This document shows positions 52,757 to 62,151 of a DNA stretch of 64,000 bases, piece by piece. The position numbers and the translations under genes were made by a program. The notes beneath the pieces were generated by a model. The model did no database searches, was not told the origin of the DNA, and was given only the letters and a program-made list of their open reading frames with translations. The DNA comes from CAWKKW01 sp963850345. Its GTDB lineage: Bacteria; Acidobacteriota; Terriglobia; Terriglobales; Acidobacteriaceae. Position 1 is the first letter of the stretch. The number at the start of each line of letters is the position of its first letter. Location of the stretch: positions 62,001 through 126,000 of the forward strand of contig CAWKKW010000011.1 of NCBI GenBank assembly GCA_963850345.1, in the 5' to 3' direction.

Positions 52757-55375
52757 TCATTGCGTCTGAGGGGCAGGCTGTCCAGACGGCTGCTTCTTGT
52801 CCTCATCGCCTTTTCCCCCAAATAGCTTGCCGAAGAAGCCCTTCTTTTTCTTACTCGGCTGAACGGGTTCGACGGACTGCGCGGTGTTGGCTGCGGGAGC
52901 AGGAGGCTGCTGCTGCTGAGGCATGGGGGGCGGCAACACATTGCGCGGACCGTTGGCCGGCAACTGAGGAGCAGGTCTTTCACCCATACCAAACAGCTTC
53001 TGGAAGAGATTGCGCTGATCGCCGTTGGCGTGGTCGCAGGTATCCGTAGGTGCCGTGCCATCGAGGAATGCGGCAGTATACGTCTGCGGACAATTGCCGT
53101 CCGCCAGGAGGTTTGTCACTTTATCGAGGCGCACCTGCGTGATGCCCTGCGGTGGCATGAATTCCTTGGTATCGGAATACTGCGGCAGTTGAACGGCGCG
53201 CTTCATGAACTCAGCCCAGATAGGAGCCGCGGCAGCGGTGCCGGACAGCTTGATATCGGTGTAGTCGTCGTTGCCCACCCAAACGATGCAGATGAGGTTG
53301 CTGGTGAATCCGGCGAACCATGCATCATGCGAAGTGCCGGTCTTGCCTGCGGCCGGCGCCATGAAGCCACGGCGGCGCACTTCGAATCCGGTGCCGCTGT
53401 TCACAACGCTCTCCATGAGACTGGTGGTGAGATACGCAACGCGAGGATCGAGAATGGGTTTTGAGTCTGGCGTATAGTCATTCAACACGTCGCCGTCCGG
53501 GCTGCGGACAGAGGCCAGCATCCACGGGTCGATCTTCACTCCTCCATTCGCGAAGACAGTATAGGCGCCCGCCATATCCAGGGGCGTCGCGTCGTACGCG
53601 CCAAGCGCAACCGACGGTGTGCCACGCGCGGACTTGATCCCCGCATCGCGAGCCAGCGAAGCCACGTTGTTAAAACCGACCATCTGCGCAAGAGAGATGG
53701 TGGCATTGTTCAGCGAGTACATCAGTGCATAACGCGCCGTCACCTCGTCGTGATAGTCACTGTGATAGTTACGTGGCGTGTAGTCCTGATCGCCAACTGT
53801 GTAGGTGGTCTGCTGGTCGTTGAGGATCGTCGCAGGAGTGAAGATGCCATCCTGCCCTGGCAGCGGAGCTCCAGACAAACTGGTGTTGAACGCAGAGGCG
53901 TACACGAAAGGCTTGAAGATGGAACCGGTGGGCCGTTTCGCGACCGCGTGATTCAGCTGGCTCATGCCGTAGTTGCGGCCGCCCACCAGCGCCAGAACCT
54001 GGCCGGTGTGCGGATTGAGTGCGATGAGCGCGACCTGCGGATAGGTCACAGTGCCGACAGTCGTGACTGTGCCATCTTTCGCTTTGTGGGTGTGGCGCTT
54101 GATCACCTGTGCGTCCACGATCTTCATGCCGATGTCGACGGCATCCGCGGCGGCGCGCTGCAGGTCAGGATCGAGCGAAGTGTAGATGCGGAGGCCGTTG
54201 TGGTTGTAGTCGGTCTCGCCAAGCTTCTGACGCAACTGGTCGCTTACCAGGTCGACGAAGTAGGGCGCCTCACTCGCGTCCGCGCTGGCCGGAGCAAGTT
54301 TCAGCGGGGAGGCCTTCGCAGCCTCTGCCTGATCCTTGGAAATGGAGCCTGTTTCGACCATTGAGTCGAGCACCAGGTTGCGGCGCAGCGTGGCGCGCTC
54401 CGGATGCCGGTAGGGATTGAGCCGGCTGGGGCTTTGAATCAAACCGGCGAGCAGTGCGCACTCGGGCAGGTTCAGCTGGCTTACGTCCTTGGAAAAGTAA
54501 GCCTGGGCCGCCTCGCCAAATCCGTTGATCGAAAAGCTGCCGCGCTGTCCCAGCGGGATCTCGTTGGCGTACATCTCGAAGATCTTCTTCTTTGAGAAAC
54601 GATGTTCGAGCTGGAAGGTGATGACGATCTCGATGAACTTGCGCTTCAGCTTCTTTTCCGGCGTGAGGAAGAAGCCGCGCGCGAGCTGCATGGTGAGGGT
54701 CGAGCCACCCTGGCTGCGGCGGCCAGACCGCAGATCGGTCAGGACAGCCTCGGCCATGCGGTAATAGTTCACCCCGCCGTGCTCGAAGAAGCGGCGGTCT
54801 TCGATGGCCAGCACAGCCGGTACCAGGTCGTGCGGCAGTTCGTTGTAGGTGATCAGGCGACGTTTGGTGCGATCCTTATCTTCCGAGAGGCCGGTGATGA
54901 GAACCGGCTCGAGTTCATACGCTGCAAGGTCCTGGCCGCTGTCACCCGCCAGTTGCGATACTTTGTTTGCGTTGAAGCTGATGGTGGCGCCGTCCTGGGC
55001 GTGATACGACTGCGGACCAGGGTGCACGCTGATCGAGTTCGCGCCGACCGTGTAGGTTCCCATCGGCGAGTTCGCGACCGAAGCAGTCTCGTGGTATCCG
55101 GCCTGCATCAGTTCCGCGGCCAGTGAACGCGCGGTCAGCTTCTGCCCGACGCGCACCTCTCGCGGAGCAGCATAGATCTGGGCTGTGCTCTCAAAGAGCG
55201 GCTTGCTGAGCCGGTCATCCACAATCTTGGTGTACTTGTTGTAGTAGTAGCCAAAGATGGACGCGCAGACCAGGAACACAAGAAGAACAAAGCCTCCCGT
55301 GGCAAGCAGAGCAATCTTCGTCCAGTTCTTCGATCCGGCAAATCGCGGTCGCGCTAATTTAATTTTCACAGCCAA
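52757..55375 (-). CDS. Class A penicillin-binding protein (PBP1B-like)
   Basis: This is the second bifunctional wall synthase in the window, 872 residues. After one transmembrane helix (about residues 20-45), a UB2H-like domain (about 60-160) precedes GT51 (IEDRRFFEHGGVNY, QGGSTLTMQLARGFF, MYANEIPLGQRGSFSI). The transpeptidase has nucleophile Ser485 in PTGSIFKPF, the SLNN motif and AGKTGTSHDAW. The tail has poly-Gln/Pro, then a basic KKKKGFFGKLFGGKG segment and a polar end. That basic patch is unusual in a periplasmic tail and might bind lipid or peptidoglycan. The start is TTG or, two codons on, GTG. It appears monocistronic. Confidence 0.93.
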   Translation of the reverse strand: MAVKIKLARPRFAGSKNWTKIALLATGGFVLLVFLVCASIFGYYYNKYTKIVDDRLSKPLFESTAQIYAAPREVRVGQKLTARSLAAELMQAGYHETASVANSPMGTYTVGANSISVHPGPQSYHAQDGATISFNANKVSQLAGDSGQDLAAYELEPVLITGLSEDKDRTKRRLITYNELPHDLVPAVLAIEDRRFFEHGGVNYYRMAEAVLTDLRSGRRSQGGSTLTMQLARGFFLTPEKKLKRKFIEIVITFQLEHRFSKKKIFEMYANEIPLGQRGSFSINGFGEAAQAYFSKDVSQLNLPECALLAGLIQSPSRLNPYRHPERATLRRNLVLDSMVETGSISKDQAEAAKASPLKLAPASADASEAPYFVDLVSDQLRQKLGETDYNHNGLRIYTSLDPDLQRAAADAVDIGMKIVDAQVIKRHTHKAKDGTVTTVGTVTYPQVALIALNPHTGQVLALVGGRNYGMSQLNHAVAKRPTGSIFKPFVYASAFNTSLSGAPLPGQDGIFTPATILNDQQTTYTVGDQDYTPRNYHSDYHDEVTARYALMYSLNNATISLAQMVGFNNVASLARDAGIKSARGTPSVALGAYDATPLDMAGAYTVFANGGVKIDPWMLASVRSPDGDVLNDYTPDSKPILDPRVAYLTTSLMESVVNSGTGFEVRRRGFMAPAAGKTGTSHDAWFAGFTSNLICIVWVGNDDYTDIKLSGTAAAAPIWAEFMKRAVQLPQYSDTKEFMPPQGITQVRLDKVTNLLADGNCPQTYTAAFLDGTAPTDTCDHANGDQRNLFQKLFGMGERPAPQLPANGPRNVLPPPMPQQQQPPAPAANTAQSVEPVQPSKKKKGFFGKLFGGKGDEDKKQPSGQPAPQTQ

Positions 55376-55459
55376 GCTGTTCGTCCATCCTCAACGTTGA
55401 ATCGGGTTCGTATTGCTATTTTCGATGCCGGAAATGACCTGCACGCCTGCGGTTCGCAA

Positions 55460-57238
55460 TCATCTTTGTTGAAGCAGACTGGTCGCCGCTTTCAAGGCGT
55501 CTGCAACCTCTCCAAGGGCGACGTCCTGACTGCTGGCTTTAGCCCGGGTGACGAGTTCTACCTTGCCTTCGGCGACTTTCTTGCCGACGTTTACGCGATA
55601 AGGAATGCCGACCAAATCCGCGTCTTTGAATTTGACTCCCGCGCGCTCGTCTCGGTCATCGAACAAGACATCAAATCCAGCGGCTTCGAGATCAGCGGCG
55701 ATAGTTTCGCCCGCAGCCAGCAGCTTCGCATCGGTGGTGTTGGTGACCGTTACGACCACCTCATAGGGGGCGATCGCCGGGGGCAGCCAGAACCCATTCG
55801 CATCATTGCTTTGCTCGATCGAGGCGGTCAGAATTCGCTCGATGCCGATGCCATAGCTGCCCATAATCGGTGTAACCTCTTTGCCGTTCACGTCGAGAAC
55901 GCGCGCCCCCATGCTCTCGGAGTACTTGTAGCCAAGCTTGAAAATGTGGCCGATCTCGACTGCCTTGGCCACCTTGAGCTTGCCGCTGCAGCCTTCTGTG
56001 GGGCAGTCTTCGCCCTCAGCGACACTCCGCACGTCGGCGGTGAGCGTCGGTTTGAAATCGCGGCCGGGCGTCACATTGCGCAGGTGATACTCCTCTTTGT
56101 TCGCGCCGGCGACCAGATTGCTACGCCCTTCAAGAGCGGCATCCAGGATCACGGTCACGCCCTCGCCAGCCAATTGTGTTGCCGCGGTTAACCCGATCGG
56201 CCCAAGGTACCCGGCCGGCGTCTTGAAGACCTCGGCAATTTCCTGTTCCAGCATGGGCCGCAAGTCCCGTCCACCGGGTAATACGCTGGCGAGCTTGGCT
56301 TCGTTCACCTGGTGATCGCCTCTGAGAAAGACGACGACCGGCACCAGCTTCGACGGCTTGCCCTTCCCTGCGAACTCCGCCATGTAGGCCATCGTCTTCA
56401 TCTGCTGCGCCTGTGCCACCTTGAGGAAGGCCGAGACTTCCTCGATGGTGCGCTGATTGGGGGTGTGGACCAGTTCGGGCTGTTCATCGCCGGTGACGGC
56501 AAGTTCTTCGACCAACGCGAGTTTCGACTTGGCCTTCTCGGTGTTCGCGGCATACCCGCAGACAGGGCAACTGGCGATCAGGTCTTCGCCTGCATCCGTA
56601 TACACCATGAATTCCTGCGACTGGGTACCGCCCATGGCCCCGGAATCGGCCTCGACCGCCACGAATTGCAGGCCGCAACGGGTGAAGATGCTGCGATAGA
56701 CCTGGTCGTGCAGGTTGAAGCTGGTGTCCAGTCCAGACGCGTCCATGTCGAACGAATAGCTGTCTTTCATGAGAAATTGGCGCACGCGCAGCAGCCCGGA
56801 CTTGGGCCGCGGCTCATCGCGAAACTTGGTCTGAATCTGGTACCAGATCTGGGGCAACTGCTTGTAGCTGCGCAGTTCTTTGCGCGCGATGTCGGTCATT
56901 ACCTCTTCGTGAGTCATGCCGAGACAGAGATCGGCGCCTTTACGGTCCTTGAGCTTGAAGAGGTTTTCGCCCATCGCTGTCCAGCGTCCGCTCGCCTCCC
57001 ATACTTCGCGCGGATTGAGCGCGGGGAGCAGGAACTCCTGGCCGATCCGGTCCATCTCTTCGCGCACGACCGCGACAATCTTGTTGATCGAGCGTTGGCC
57101 CAGAGGAAGATAGGAATAGATGCCGGCTCCGAGTTGCCGGACATAACCGGCGCGGAGAAGAAACTTGTGGCTGGCGACCTCGGCATCTGCCGGGGCTTCA
57201 CGGAGGGTGGGAACAAAGAGCTTCGACCAACGATGCAT
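55460..57238 (-). CDS. proS: Prolyl-tRNA synthetase, bacterial type
   Basis: The 592-residue class II aminoacyl-tRNA synthetase charges tRNA-Pro. Motif 1 lies near RQLGAGIYSYLPLGQR, motif 2 in FRDEPRPKSGLLRVRQFLMKD, and motif 3 near GSYGIGIERILTASIEQ. Between motifs 2 and 3 is the INS editing domain (about residues 235-400), which clears alanyl-tRNA-Pro, as usual for bacterial ProS. The anticodon-binding domain is at the C-terminus. The length is normal. No T-box is visible upstream. Confidence 0.96.
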   Translation of the reverse strand: MHRWSKLFVPTLREAPADAEVASHKFLLRAGYVRQLGAGIYSYLPLGQRSINKIVAVVREEMDRIGQEFLLPALNPREVWEASGRWTAMGENLFKLKDRKGADLCLGMTHEEVMTDIARKELRSYKQLPQIWYQIQTKFRDEPRPKSGLLRVRQFLMKDSYSFDMDASGLDTSFNLHDQVYRSIFTRCGLQFVAVEADSGAMGGTQSQEFMVYTDAGEDLIASCPVCGYAANTEKAKSKLALVEELAVTGDEQPELVHTPNQRTIEEVSAFLKVAQAQQMKTMAYMAEFAGKGKPSKLVPVVVFLRGDHQVNEAKLASVLPGGRDLRPMLEQEIAEVFKTPAGYLGPIGLTAATQLAGEGVTVILDAALEGRSNLVAGANKEEYHLRNVTPGRDFKPTLTADVRSVAEGEDCPTEGCSGKLKVAKAVEIGHIFKLGYKYSESMGARVLDVNGKEVTPIMGSYGIGIERILTASIEQSNDANGFWLPPAIAPYEVVVTVTNTTDAKLLAAGETIAADLEAAGFDVLFDDRDERAGVKFKDADLVGIPYRVNVGKKVAEGKVELVTRAKASSQDVALGEVADALKAATSLLQQR

Positions 57239-57439
57239 GCTTCGCTTTCTCGCAGCGGCTTCGGTGCCGCGCTTTCTTTGGGGTACGCCGAACCAGAAAA
57301 TCCCAGTGGCAGTAAAGCTCTCATTCTAATTGGTAGCACCCGTCGAAGATTGCCGGAGAGGCTCGAAACCGACAGGAAGCGACGGATTCACCGGAATGTA
57401 ATCTAAACCGGGCCTTCTGTTCCTTACACTTACCTCGAT

Positions 57440-57781
57440 ATGCAGCAGGATCCCATGACTCTCACGACCACTCCTGGTAAACGGCCGGACGCACGCATTT
57501 TAAAATTGGAAGGACCGCTCACCCTCAGCGCGCTATTTGGTTTTCAGACCGAGCTGCGCAAAGACGCGCCGATCACCATTCTCGACCTCTCCGGCGTTCC
57601 CTACATGGACTCGGCGGGCATGGGCGCGATCATCAACTACTACGTCTCCTGCCAGAAGACCGGGCACACGCTTTTGGTCGCGGGCGCCAACTACCGCGTG
57701 CTGGAACTGTTCAAGCTGACCAAGGTAGACCAGTTGATCACGTTAGTAGACACGGTAGAAGAAGCCGAAGCACGTTCCTGA
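57440..57781 (+). CDS. STAS-domain anti-sigma-factor antagonist-like protein
   Basis: The 113-residue protein is a single STAS domain. The conserved loop ILDLSGVPYMDSAGMGAI carries the phosphorylatable Ser58, the site used by RsbW-type kinases in partner-switching. No anti-sigma kinase or phosphatase gene is next to it, so its partner is elsewhere. ATGs at 57,440 and 57,455 are both possible; AGGA lies just before the second. It is divergent from proS. Confidence 0.87.
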   Translation: MQQDPMTLTTTPGKRPDARILKLEGPLTLSALFGFQTELRKDAPITILDLSGVPYMDSAGMGAIINYYVSCQKTGHTLLVAGANYRVLELFKLTKVDQLITLVDTVEEAEARS

Positions 57782-57892
57782 GGGCGTGAGCGCGCCGCCT
57801 GCACGGGACGTGAAACGTCGCTGAGTTTCCTCGCCAATCAAGCTCCATACCTAGCCGCCGATAAGTCCCTTGTCAACTTCTGTGGAGGAGCA

Positions 57893-58300
57893 ATGGCTTT
57901 ATTCGTGTGGAATCCCAGCTACAGCGTCAGCGTAAAGAAATGCGACCTGCAGCATCAGCGGCTGTTTGAGATCATCGATCAACTGGCAGAGTCCATGCGG
58001 GTCGGCAAGGCCAAGGGCGTCATTCAGCCGGTACTGGCACAGCTCACGCAGTACACCCGCAGTCACTTCGCGGATGAGGAACAGTTGATGCGGCAGGCGG
58101 GCTATCCACTGTTAGCGGCTCACCAGGAGCAGCACCGTCTCTTCATCGCGAAGATGGAGGAGTTCGGCGTGCAGTTTGGAAAGGTGGGCAACGTGAATAC
58201 CGTCGCCCTTATGAGCACGCTGAAAGACTGGCTCGTCAATCACATTCTACGAGTCGATAAAGCGTACGCCAGCCACTTGAACGCGAGCGGGATTCGCTGA
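57893..58300 (+). CDS. Bacteriohemerythrin
   Basis: The 135-residue four-helix protein with a non-haem di-iron site binds oxygen. All seven expected ligands are present: His21, His58 and Glu62 (HFADEE), His77 and His81 (HQEQH), His117 and Asp122 (HILRVD). It has no fused receptor domain, so it is likely a soluble oxygen carrier, sensor or store. A GGAGGAG site precedes the ATG. It lies 111 bases after the STAS gene on the same strand. Confidence 0.93.
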   Translation: MALFVWNPSYSVSVKKCDLQHQRLFEIIDQLAESMRVGKAKGVIQPVLAQLTQYTRSHFADEEQLMRQAGYPLLAAHQEQHRLFIAKMEEFGVQFGKVGNVNTVALMSTLKDWLVNHILRVDKAYASHLNASGIR

Positions 58301-58313
58301 CGTTCGCTGCGCT

Positions 58314-59291
58314 TCAAATCAGCTCCGTCTCCCACAGGTCGTGCAGGTGAACCACGCCGAGCACAGTGCGCGCGTCGTCGACCACGACCAGGGAAGTAAT
58401 CTTCCGTTGCTCCATAATGCTCAGGGCGCGTGCGGCGAACTCGTCGGGAGAAATCGTCAGCGGAGCCGCATTCATGGCTTCCCCGGCGGTGCGGTCGAGA
58501 GCCTGCGAACCTTCTCTCTGCAGCAGCCTTCGCAGGTCTCCGTCGCTGATCAGCCCAACCAGGCGATCCTGGTCGACGACGGTCGTCATTCCCAGCCCCT
58601 GGCGCGACATCTCATAGATCACTTCGGCCATGGGAGTGTCGCCGGAGACACGCGGCACTGCCTGTCCGGAGTGCATCAGTTGACGCACGCGAGCCAGCTT
58701 TTTCCCCAGCTTGCCGCCGGGGTGCAGATCGGCGAAATCTTCTTCGCGAAAGCCTTTGCGGAGCGACACTGCGATGGCGAGCGCATCGCCTAAAGCTAGC
58801 ATCGCCGTGGTCGAAGCGGTCGGCGCCAGTCCCAGACCGCAGGCTTCCTGTTCCACGCTGCAATCGAGTGCGATGTCGCTGGCCGATGCCAATGTCGACT
58901 TCTGGTCGCAGCAGAAGCTGATCAGCGCGTTTCCGATGCGCTTCAACGTAGCAAGCAGCCTTAGAATCTCGTCGGTCTCTCCGCTCGCCGAGAGCGCGAT
59001 CACCACGTCGCCAGCCGCCAGCGCGCCCAGATCGCCATGGAGCGCCTCGGCCGGGTGAAGAAACAACGCGGGAGAACCGGTCGAACTCAGCGTTGCCGCG
59101 ATCTTCTGGGCGATGATGCCGCTCTTGCCCATTCCAGTTACGACCACCCGGCCGCGGGCCTGACCACACTGCATCACCAACTCCACTGCGCGTTCGAAGT
59201 CCGCCGCCATCGATCCCTCAAGCCTCGCCGCGAGGGCCAGTAAGGCCTCTGCTTCGATCCGAACCAGGCGCGCTGGGGTGTGCTCCGTCAT
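58314..59291 (-). CDS. kdsD: D-arabinose 5-phosphate isomerase (KpsF/GutQ/KdsD type)
   Basis: The 325-residue enzyme converts ribulose 5-phosphate to arabinose 5-phosphate, the precursor of Kdo. The N-terminal SIS domain (about residues 30-180) has VVVTGMGKSGIIAQKIAATL, STGSPALFLHPAEALHGDLG and VIALSASGETDEILRLL. Two CBS domains fill about residues 205-325 (GLISDGDLRRLLQ, ALSIMEQRKITSLVVVDD). The domain order and length match KdsD. An AAGG site eight bases upstream supports the ATG. It pairs conceptually with the Kdo hydroxylase at 9,301-10,212. Confidence 0.93.
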   Translation of the reverse strand: MTEHTPARLVRIEAEALLALAARLEGSMAADFERAVELVMQCGQARGRVVVTGMGKSGIIAQKIAATLSSTGSPALFLHPAEALHGDLGALAAGDVVIALSASGETDEILRLLATLKRIGNALISFCCDQKSTLASASDIALDCSVEQEACGLGLAPTASTTAMLALGDALAIAVSLRKGFREEDFADLHPGGKLGKKLARVRQLMHSGQAVPRVSGDTPMAEVIYEMSRQGLGMTTVVDQDRLVGLISDGDLRRLLQREGSQALDRTAGEAMNAAPLTISPDEFAARALSIMEQRKITSLVVVDDARTVLGVVHLHDLWETELI

Positions 59292-59428
59292 GCAGGTTCC
59301 CTTCCAATGGCCACGAAACCTTTGATGGTATCAGAGGGGCTTGCCCGTCCCGCTGACCTTGTCCTTTAGAATGTACCCAGCGCCATCGGCGGCCACGGTT
59401 CGCCTATGTCGAGAAAGGCTCGGCTTCT

Positions 59429-60070
59429 TTGAAACGCAACCAGCTCATCTTCCTCGCAGTCCTGGCGGCACTTTCGCTCATGATCTGGTCAGGGGTCTAT
59501 AGCTTCCTCAGCCGCAAACAGGCGGAGGAACGCAGGCTCCGTTCGCAGGCAGTGCTGATTCCTGCCGGGCAGGACGGCTCGCAGCAGCCGGACGAAGCGC
59601 AGAACAGCCTGCAAGGCAAGCCCGCGCCGAATTTCACCCTCACCGACCTTCAGGGTCGCAAGGTGTCGCTCTCTGACTACAAGGGCAAGGCAGTGTTGAT
59701 CAACTTCTGGGCGACCTGGTGCGGGCCCTGCAAGGTGGAGATTCCCTGGTTCACCAAGTTCCACGATCAGTATGCTTCCAGGGGATTCGAGATTCTCGGT
59801 ATCTCCAACGACGATCTGGACAAGGACGATAAGCCCAAGCTGATTGAGGAAAAGGCAGCCATCAGCAAGTTTAGTCAAGACATGCACATGAATTACCCGG
59901 TGCTGCTCGATGCGGATTCGATCACGCAGCCGTATGGGGGGGTAGACTCGCTGCCGACTTCGTTTTTTGTGAACCGGCAGGGCGTGGTGGTGGCGCAAAC
60001 TGTAGGCTTAGTGAGCCGCGATGAAGTTGAGGCGAACATTCAGAAGGCGCTCGGCACGGGAGGGCAATAA
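59429..60070 (+). CDS. Membrane-anchored TlpA/ResA-like thioredoxin-fold reductase
   Basis: The 213-residue protein has one N-terminal membrane anchor (residues about 5-25) and a periplasmic thioredoxin-like domain (about 65-213). The active site is Cys98-Gly-Pro-Cys101 in WATWCGPCKVEIPWF, and the cis-Pro is in SLPTSFFV. A short polar, Gln-rich linker joins anchor and domain. Such proteins reduce disulfides in cytochrome c maturation or envelope proteins. The start codon is TTG, with AAAGG ten bases upstream; no in-frame ATG would preserve the anchor. Only two bases separate it from the DsbD-N gene. Confidence 0.88.
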   Translation: MKRNQLIFLAVLAALSLMIWSGVYSFLSRKQAEERRLRSQAVLIPAGQDGSQQPDEAQNSLQGKPAPNFTLTDLQGRKVSLSDYKGKAVLINFWATWCGPCKVEIPWFTKFHDQYASRGFEILGISNDDLDKDDKPKLIEEKAAISKFSQDMHMNYPVLLDADSITQPYGGVDSLPTSFFVNRQGVVVAQTVGLVSRDEVEANIQKALGTGGQ

Positions 60071-60072
60071 CT

Positions 60073-60591
60073 ATGCGTGATCTGCTTCGTTGTTCGCGGA
60101 TTGCGACTACCGGGCTCGCTTTTCTCGCGCTTGGCCTTAGTTGCGGAGCGCAGGACATTCCCTCCTCCAACAACCAGCAAGTTTCGCGAGTGCCGACGAC
60201 CAACGTTCAGTATCTATTCCCCGAGCAGGTGTCGATTGCTGCGAAACAGCCGGCCACGCTAGAACTGCACTTTCGCGTGAAGCAGGGCATGCACATCAAC
60301 TCCCACTCGCCGAACACCAAGACGCTAATTCCTACCAATCTCGCGCTGGTCGAAGGCGGTGGTCTCAAGGTGAGCAGCGTGGACTTCCCGCCGGGCTCGG
60401 ATTTCGCCTTTGCATTCGCTCCCAAAGAAAAGCTGAACATCTATAGCGGAGACTTCGTGCTACGCGCGCACCTGACGGCCCAACCGGGCGATCATCTGCT
60501 GCAGGGGGCGCTGCGATACCAGGCCTGCGACTCGAACTCCTGCTATCCGCCGAAGACGATCCCCGTGGCGGTGGACGTGATCGCGAAGTAA
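60073..60591 (+). CDS. Stand-alone DsbD N-terminal (DsbD-alpha)-like domain, exported
   Basis: The 172-residue protein has a signal peptide (to about residue 27, GLSCGAQ) and an immunoglobulin-like fold with the DsbD-alpha signature. The cysteine pair Cys152/Cys157 lies in LRYQACDSNSCYPPKTIP. In full DsbD this domain is followed by a membrane electron-transfer domain and a thioredoxin domain; both are absent here. The TlpA-like protein encoded two bases upstream probably supplies or receives the reducing equivalents. The assignment is good; the direction of electron flow is unknown. Confidence 0.85.
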   Translation: MRDLLRCSRIATTGLAFLALGLSCGAQDIPSSNNQQVSRVPTTNVQYLFPEQVSIAAKQPATLELHFRVKQGMHINSHSPNTKTLIPTNLALVEGGGLKVSSVDFPPGSDFAFAFAPKEKLNIYSGDFVLRAHLTAQPGDHLLQGALRYQACDSNSCYPPKTIPVAVDVIAK

Positions 60592-60616
60592 CGACGAGGC
60601 GCGGCTTTTTCCGAGC

Positions 60617-62089
60617 TCAAGCTTGGGTTGGAATAGCTATCTCCCGGGCCGCCTGTAGCCGACGCACCACTCGAGCTTTCCCCAATGCGACCATCACGGC
60701 AAATAAGCTGGGCGCGACCCCTTGACCGGTGAGTGCGACGCGAGCGCCGTTGATGAGCAACCCAGCCTTGATTCCCTTCTCTTCCGCAAACGCGCGCAGC
60801 ACCTGTTCGGTCGATGCTTCGGTGAACTCCTCGGCTGCCTGGTAGCGATCCGCCATCTCTACCAGCAACTCCCGCAGCGTGTCGTCCTTGAAGAATTTCG
60901 TAACCGCAGCAGGATCGAATTTAAACTGGTCGCGGAAGTAGGCCAGAAAGGCCCCGGAAAAGTCCTTGAGATTGCGCGCGCGCGGCTTCAATAAATCGAT
61001 GGTCGCCAGCAGTTTTTCGGCGGGCTGGTCGGGCTCGAAGCCAATCTTCGCCCACTCGTCTTCGATCAGCGGCAAAAGCTTTTCGGACGGATACGCGCGG
61101 ATGTATTCCGTGTTAAACCACGCCAGCTTGTCGTTGTCGAAGACCGCGTTCGACTTCGAGATCCCCTCGAGGCCGAAGAGTCGGATCATCTCGTCGGAGC
61201 CAAAGATCTCCCGGTCTTTGCCCTGCGCGTCTTTACCAGCCGCTCCCGGAGACCAGCCCAGCAGGCCGAGGAAGTTGCGGAAGGCTTCCGGCACAATCCC
61301 CATTTCCTTGTAGGAGATCACGCTGGTGGCGCCGTGACGCTTGGACAGACGCGTTTTGTCGGGACCGAGGATGAGCGGTACGTGGGCGAACACCGGCAAC
61401 TCCGCCCCCAAGGCCAGATATTGCAAGACCTGCTTGGGCGTATTGGAGATGTGGTCAGCGCCACGAATGATGTGCGTCAGGCCCATCTCCAGATCGTCGG
61501 CGACCACGCTGAGATGGTAGGTCGGAATCCCATCCGACCGCAGCAGCACAAAATCTTCTAACTCTTCATTGGCAAACTCGACACGGCCAAATACAGCATC
61601 GTCGAAGCCGGTCGATCCACCTTCGGGAATGGCAAACCGCAGCGCGGCGGGCTCGCCGGATTCCCTGCGCCGTTGCGCCTCTTCTCGACTCAACTTGCGG
61701 CAGCGGCGGTCATACATGGGCGGACGGCCCGCAGTCGTCGCTTCGGTGCGGCGCTGCTCCAGTTCTTCCCGAGTGCAGAAACAAGGGTAGGCGTGTCCGC
61801 TCGCGAGCAACTTCGCAGCCGTCGCGGTGTAAAAATCGAGACGCTTGGATTGGTAAAAGGGGCCCTCGTCCCAGTTCAATCCCAGCCAGCGCATGCCCTC
61901 GAGAATGCCTTCGACCATCTCCTCGGACGAGCGCTCGAAGTCGGTGTCTTCGATTCTGAGAATGAGCGTGCCGCCGGTATGCCGGGCAAAGAGCCAGTTG
62001 AACAGGGCGGTACGCGCCCCGCCGACGTGGAGATAGCCGGTGGGCGAAGGCGCAAATCGAACGCGAGGTGTTTTGTGGGTGTCTGGCAT
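60617..62089 (-). CDS. gltX: Glutamyl-tRNA synthetase
   Basis: The 490-residue class I aminoacyl-tRNA synthetase charges tRNA-Glu, and in species lacking GlnRS also tRNA-Gln. The HIGH-type motif is in FAPSPTGYLHVGGART and the KMSKS-type motif is RLSKRHGATSV. The zinc-binding region retains two cysteines (YPCFCTREEL and a nearby RRCRK). A normal anticodon-binding domain follows. The ATG at 62,089 is preferred over a TTG five codons upstream. It is downstream of the small membrane-protein and TPR genes and probably co-transcribed with them. Confidence 0.95.
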   Translation of the reverse strand: MPDTHKTPRVRFAPSPTGYLHVGGARTALFNWLFARHTGGTLILRIEDTDFERSSEEMVEGILEGMRWLGLNWDEGPFYQSKRLDFYTATAAKLLASGHAYPCFCTREELEQRRTEATTAGRPPMYDRRCRKLSREEAQRRRESGEPAALRFAIPEGGSTGFDDAVFGRVEFANEELEDFVLLRSDGIPTYHLSVVADDLEMGLTHIIRGADHISNTPKQVLQYLALGAELPVFAHVPLILGPDKTRLSKRHGATSVISYKEMGIVPEAFRNFLGLLGWSPGAAGKDAQGKDREIFGSDEMIRLFGLEGISKSNAVFDNDKLAWFNTEYIRAYPSEKLLPLIEDEWAKIGFEPDQPAEKLLATIDLLKPRARNLKDFSGAFLAYFRDQFKFDPAAVTKFFKDDTLRELLVEMADRYQAAEEFTEASTEQVLRAFAEEKGIKAGLLINGARVALTGQGVAPSLFAVMVALGKARVVRRLQAAREIAIPTQA

Positions 62090-62151
62090 CAGAGTGGGTG
62101 TCAACTACTGATGCTAGGCAGCGCCATTTGTCACGTCAAGTTGACTACGGT

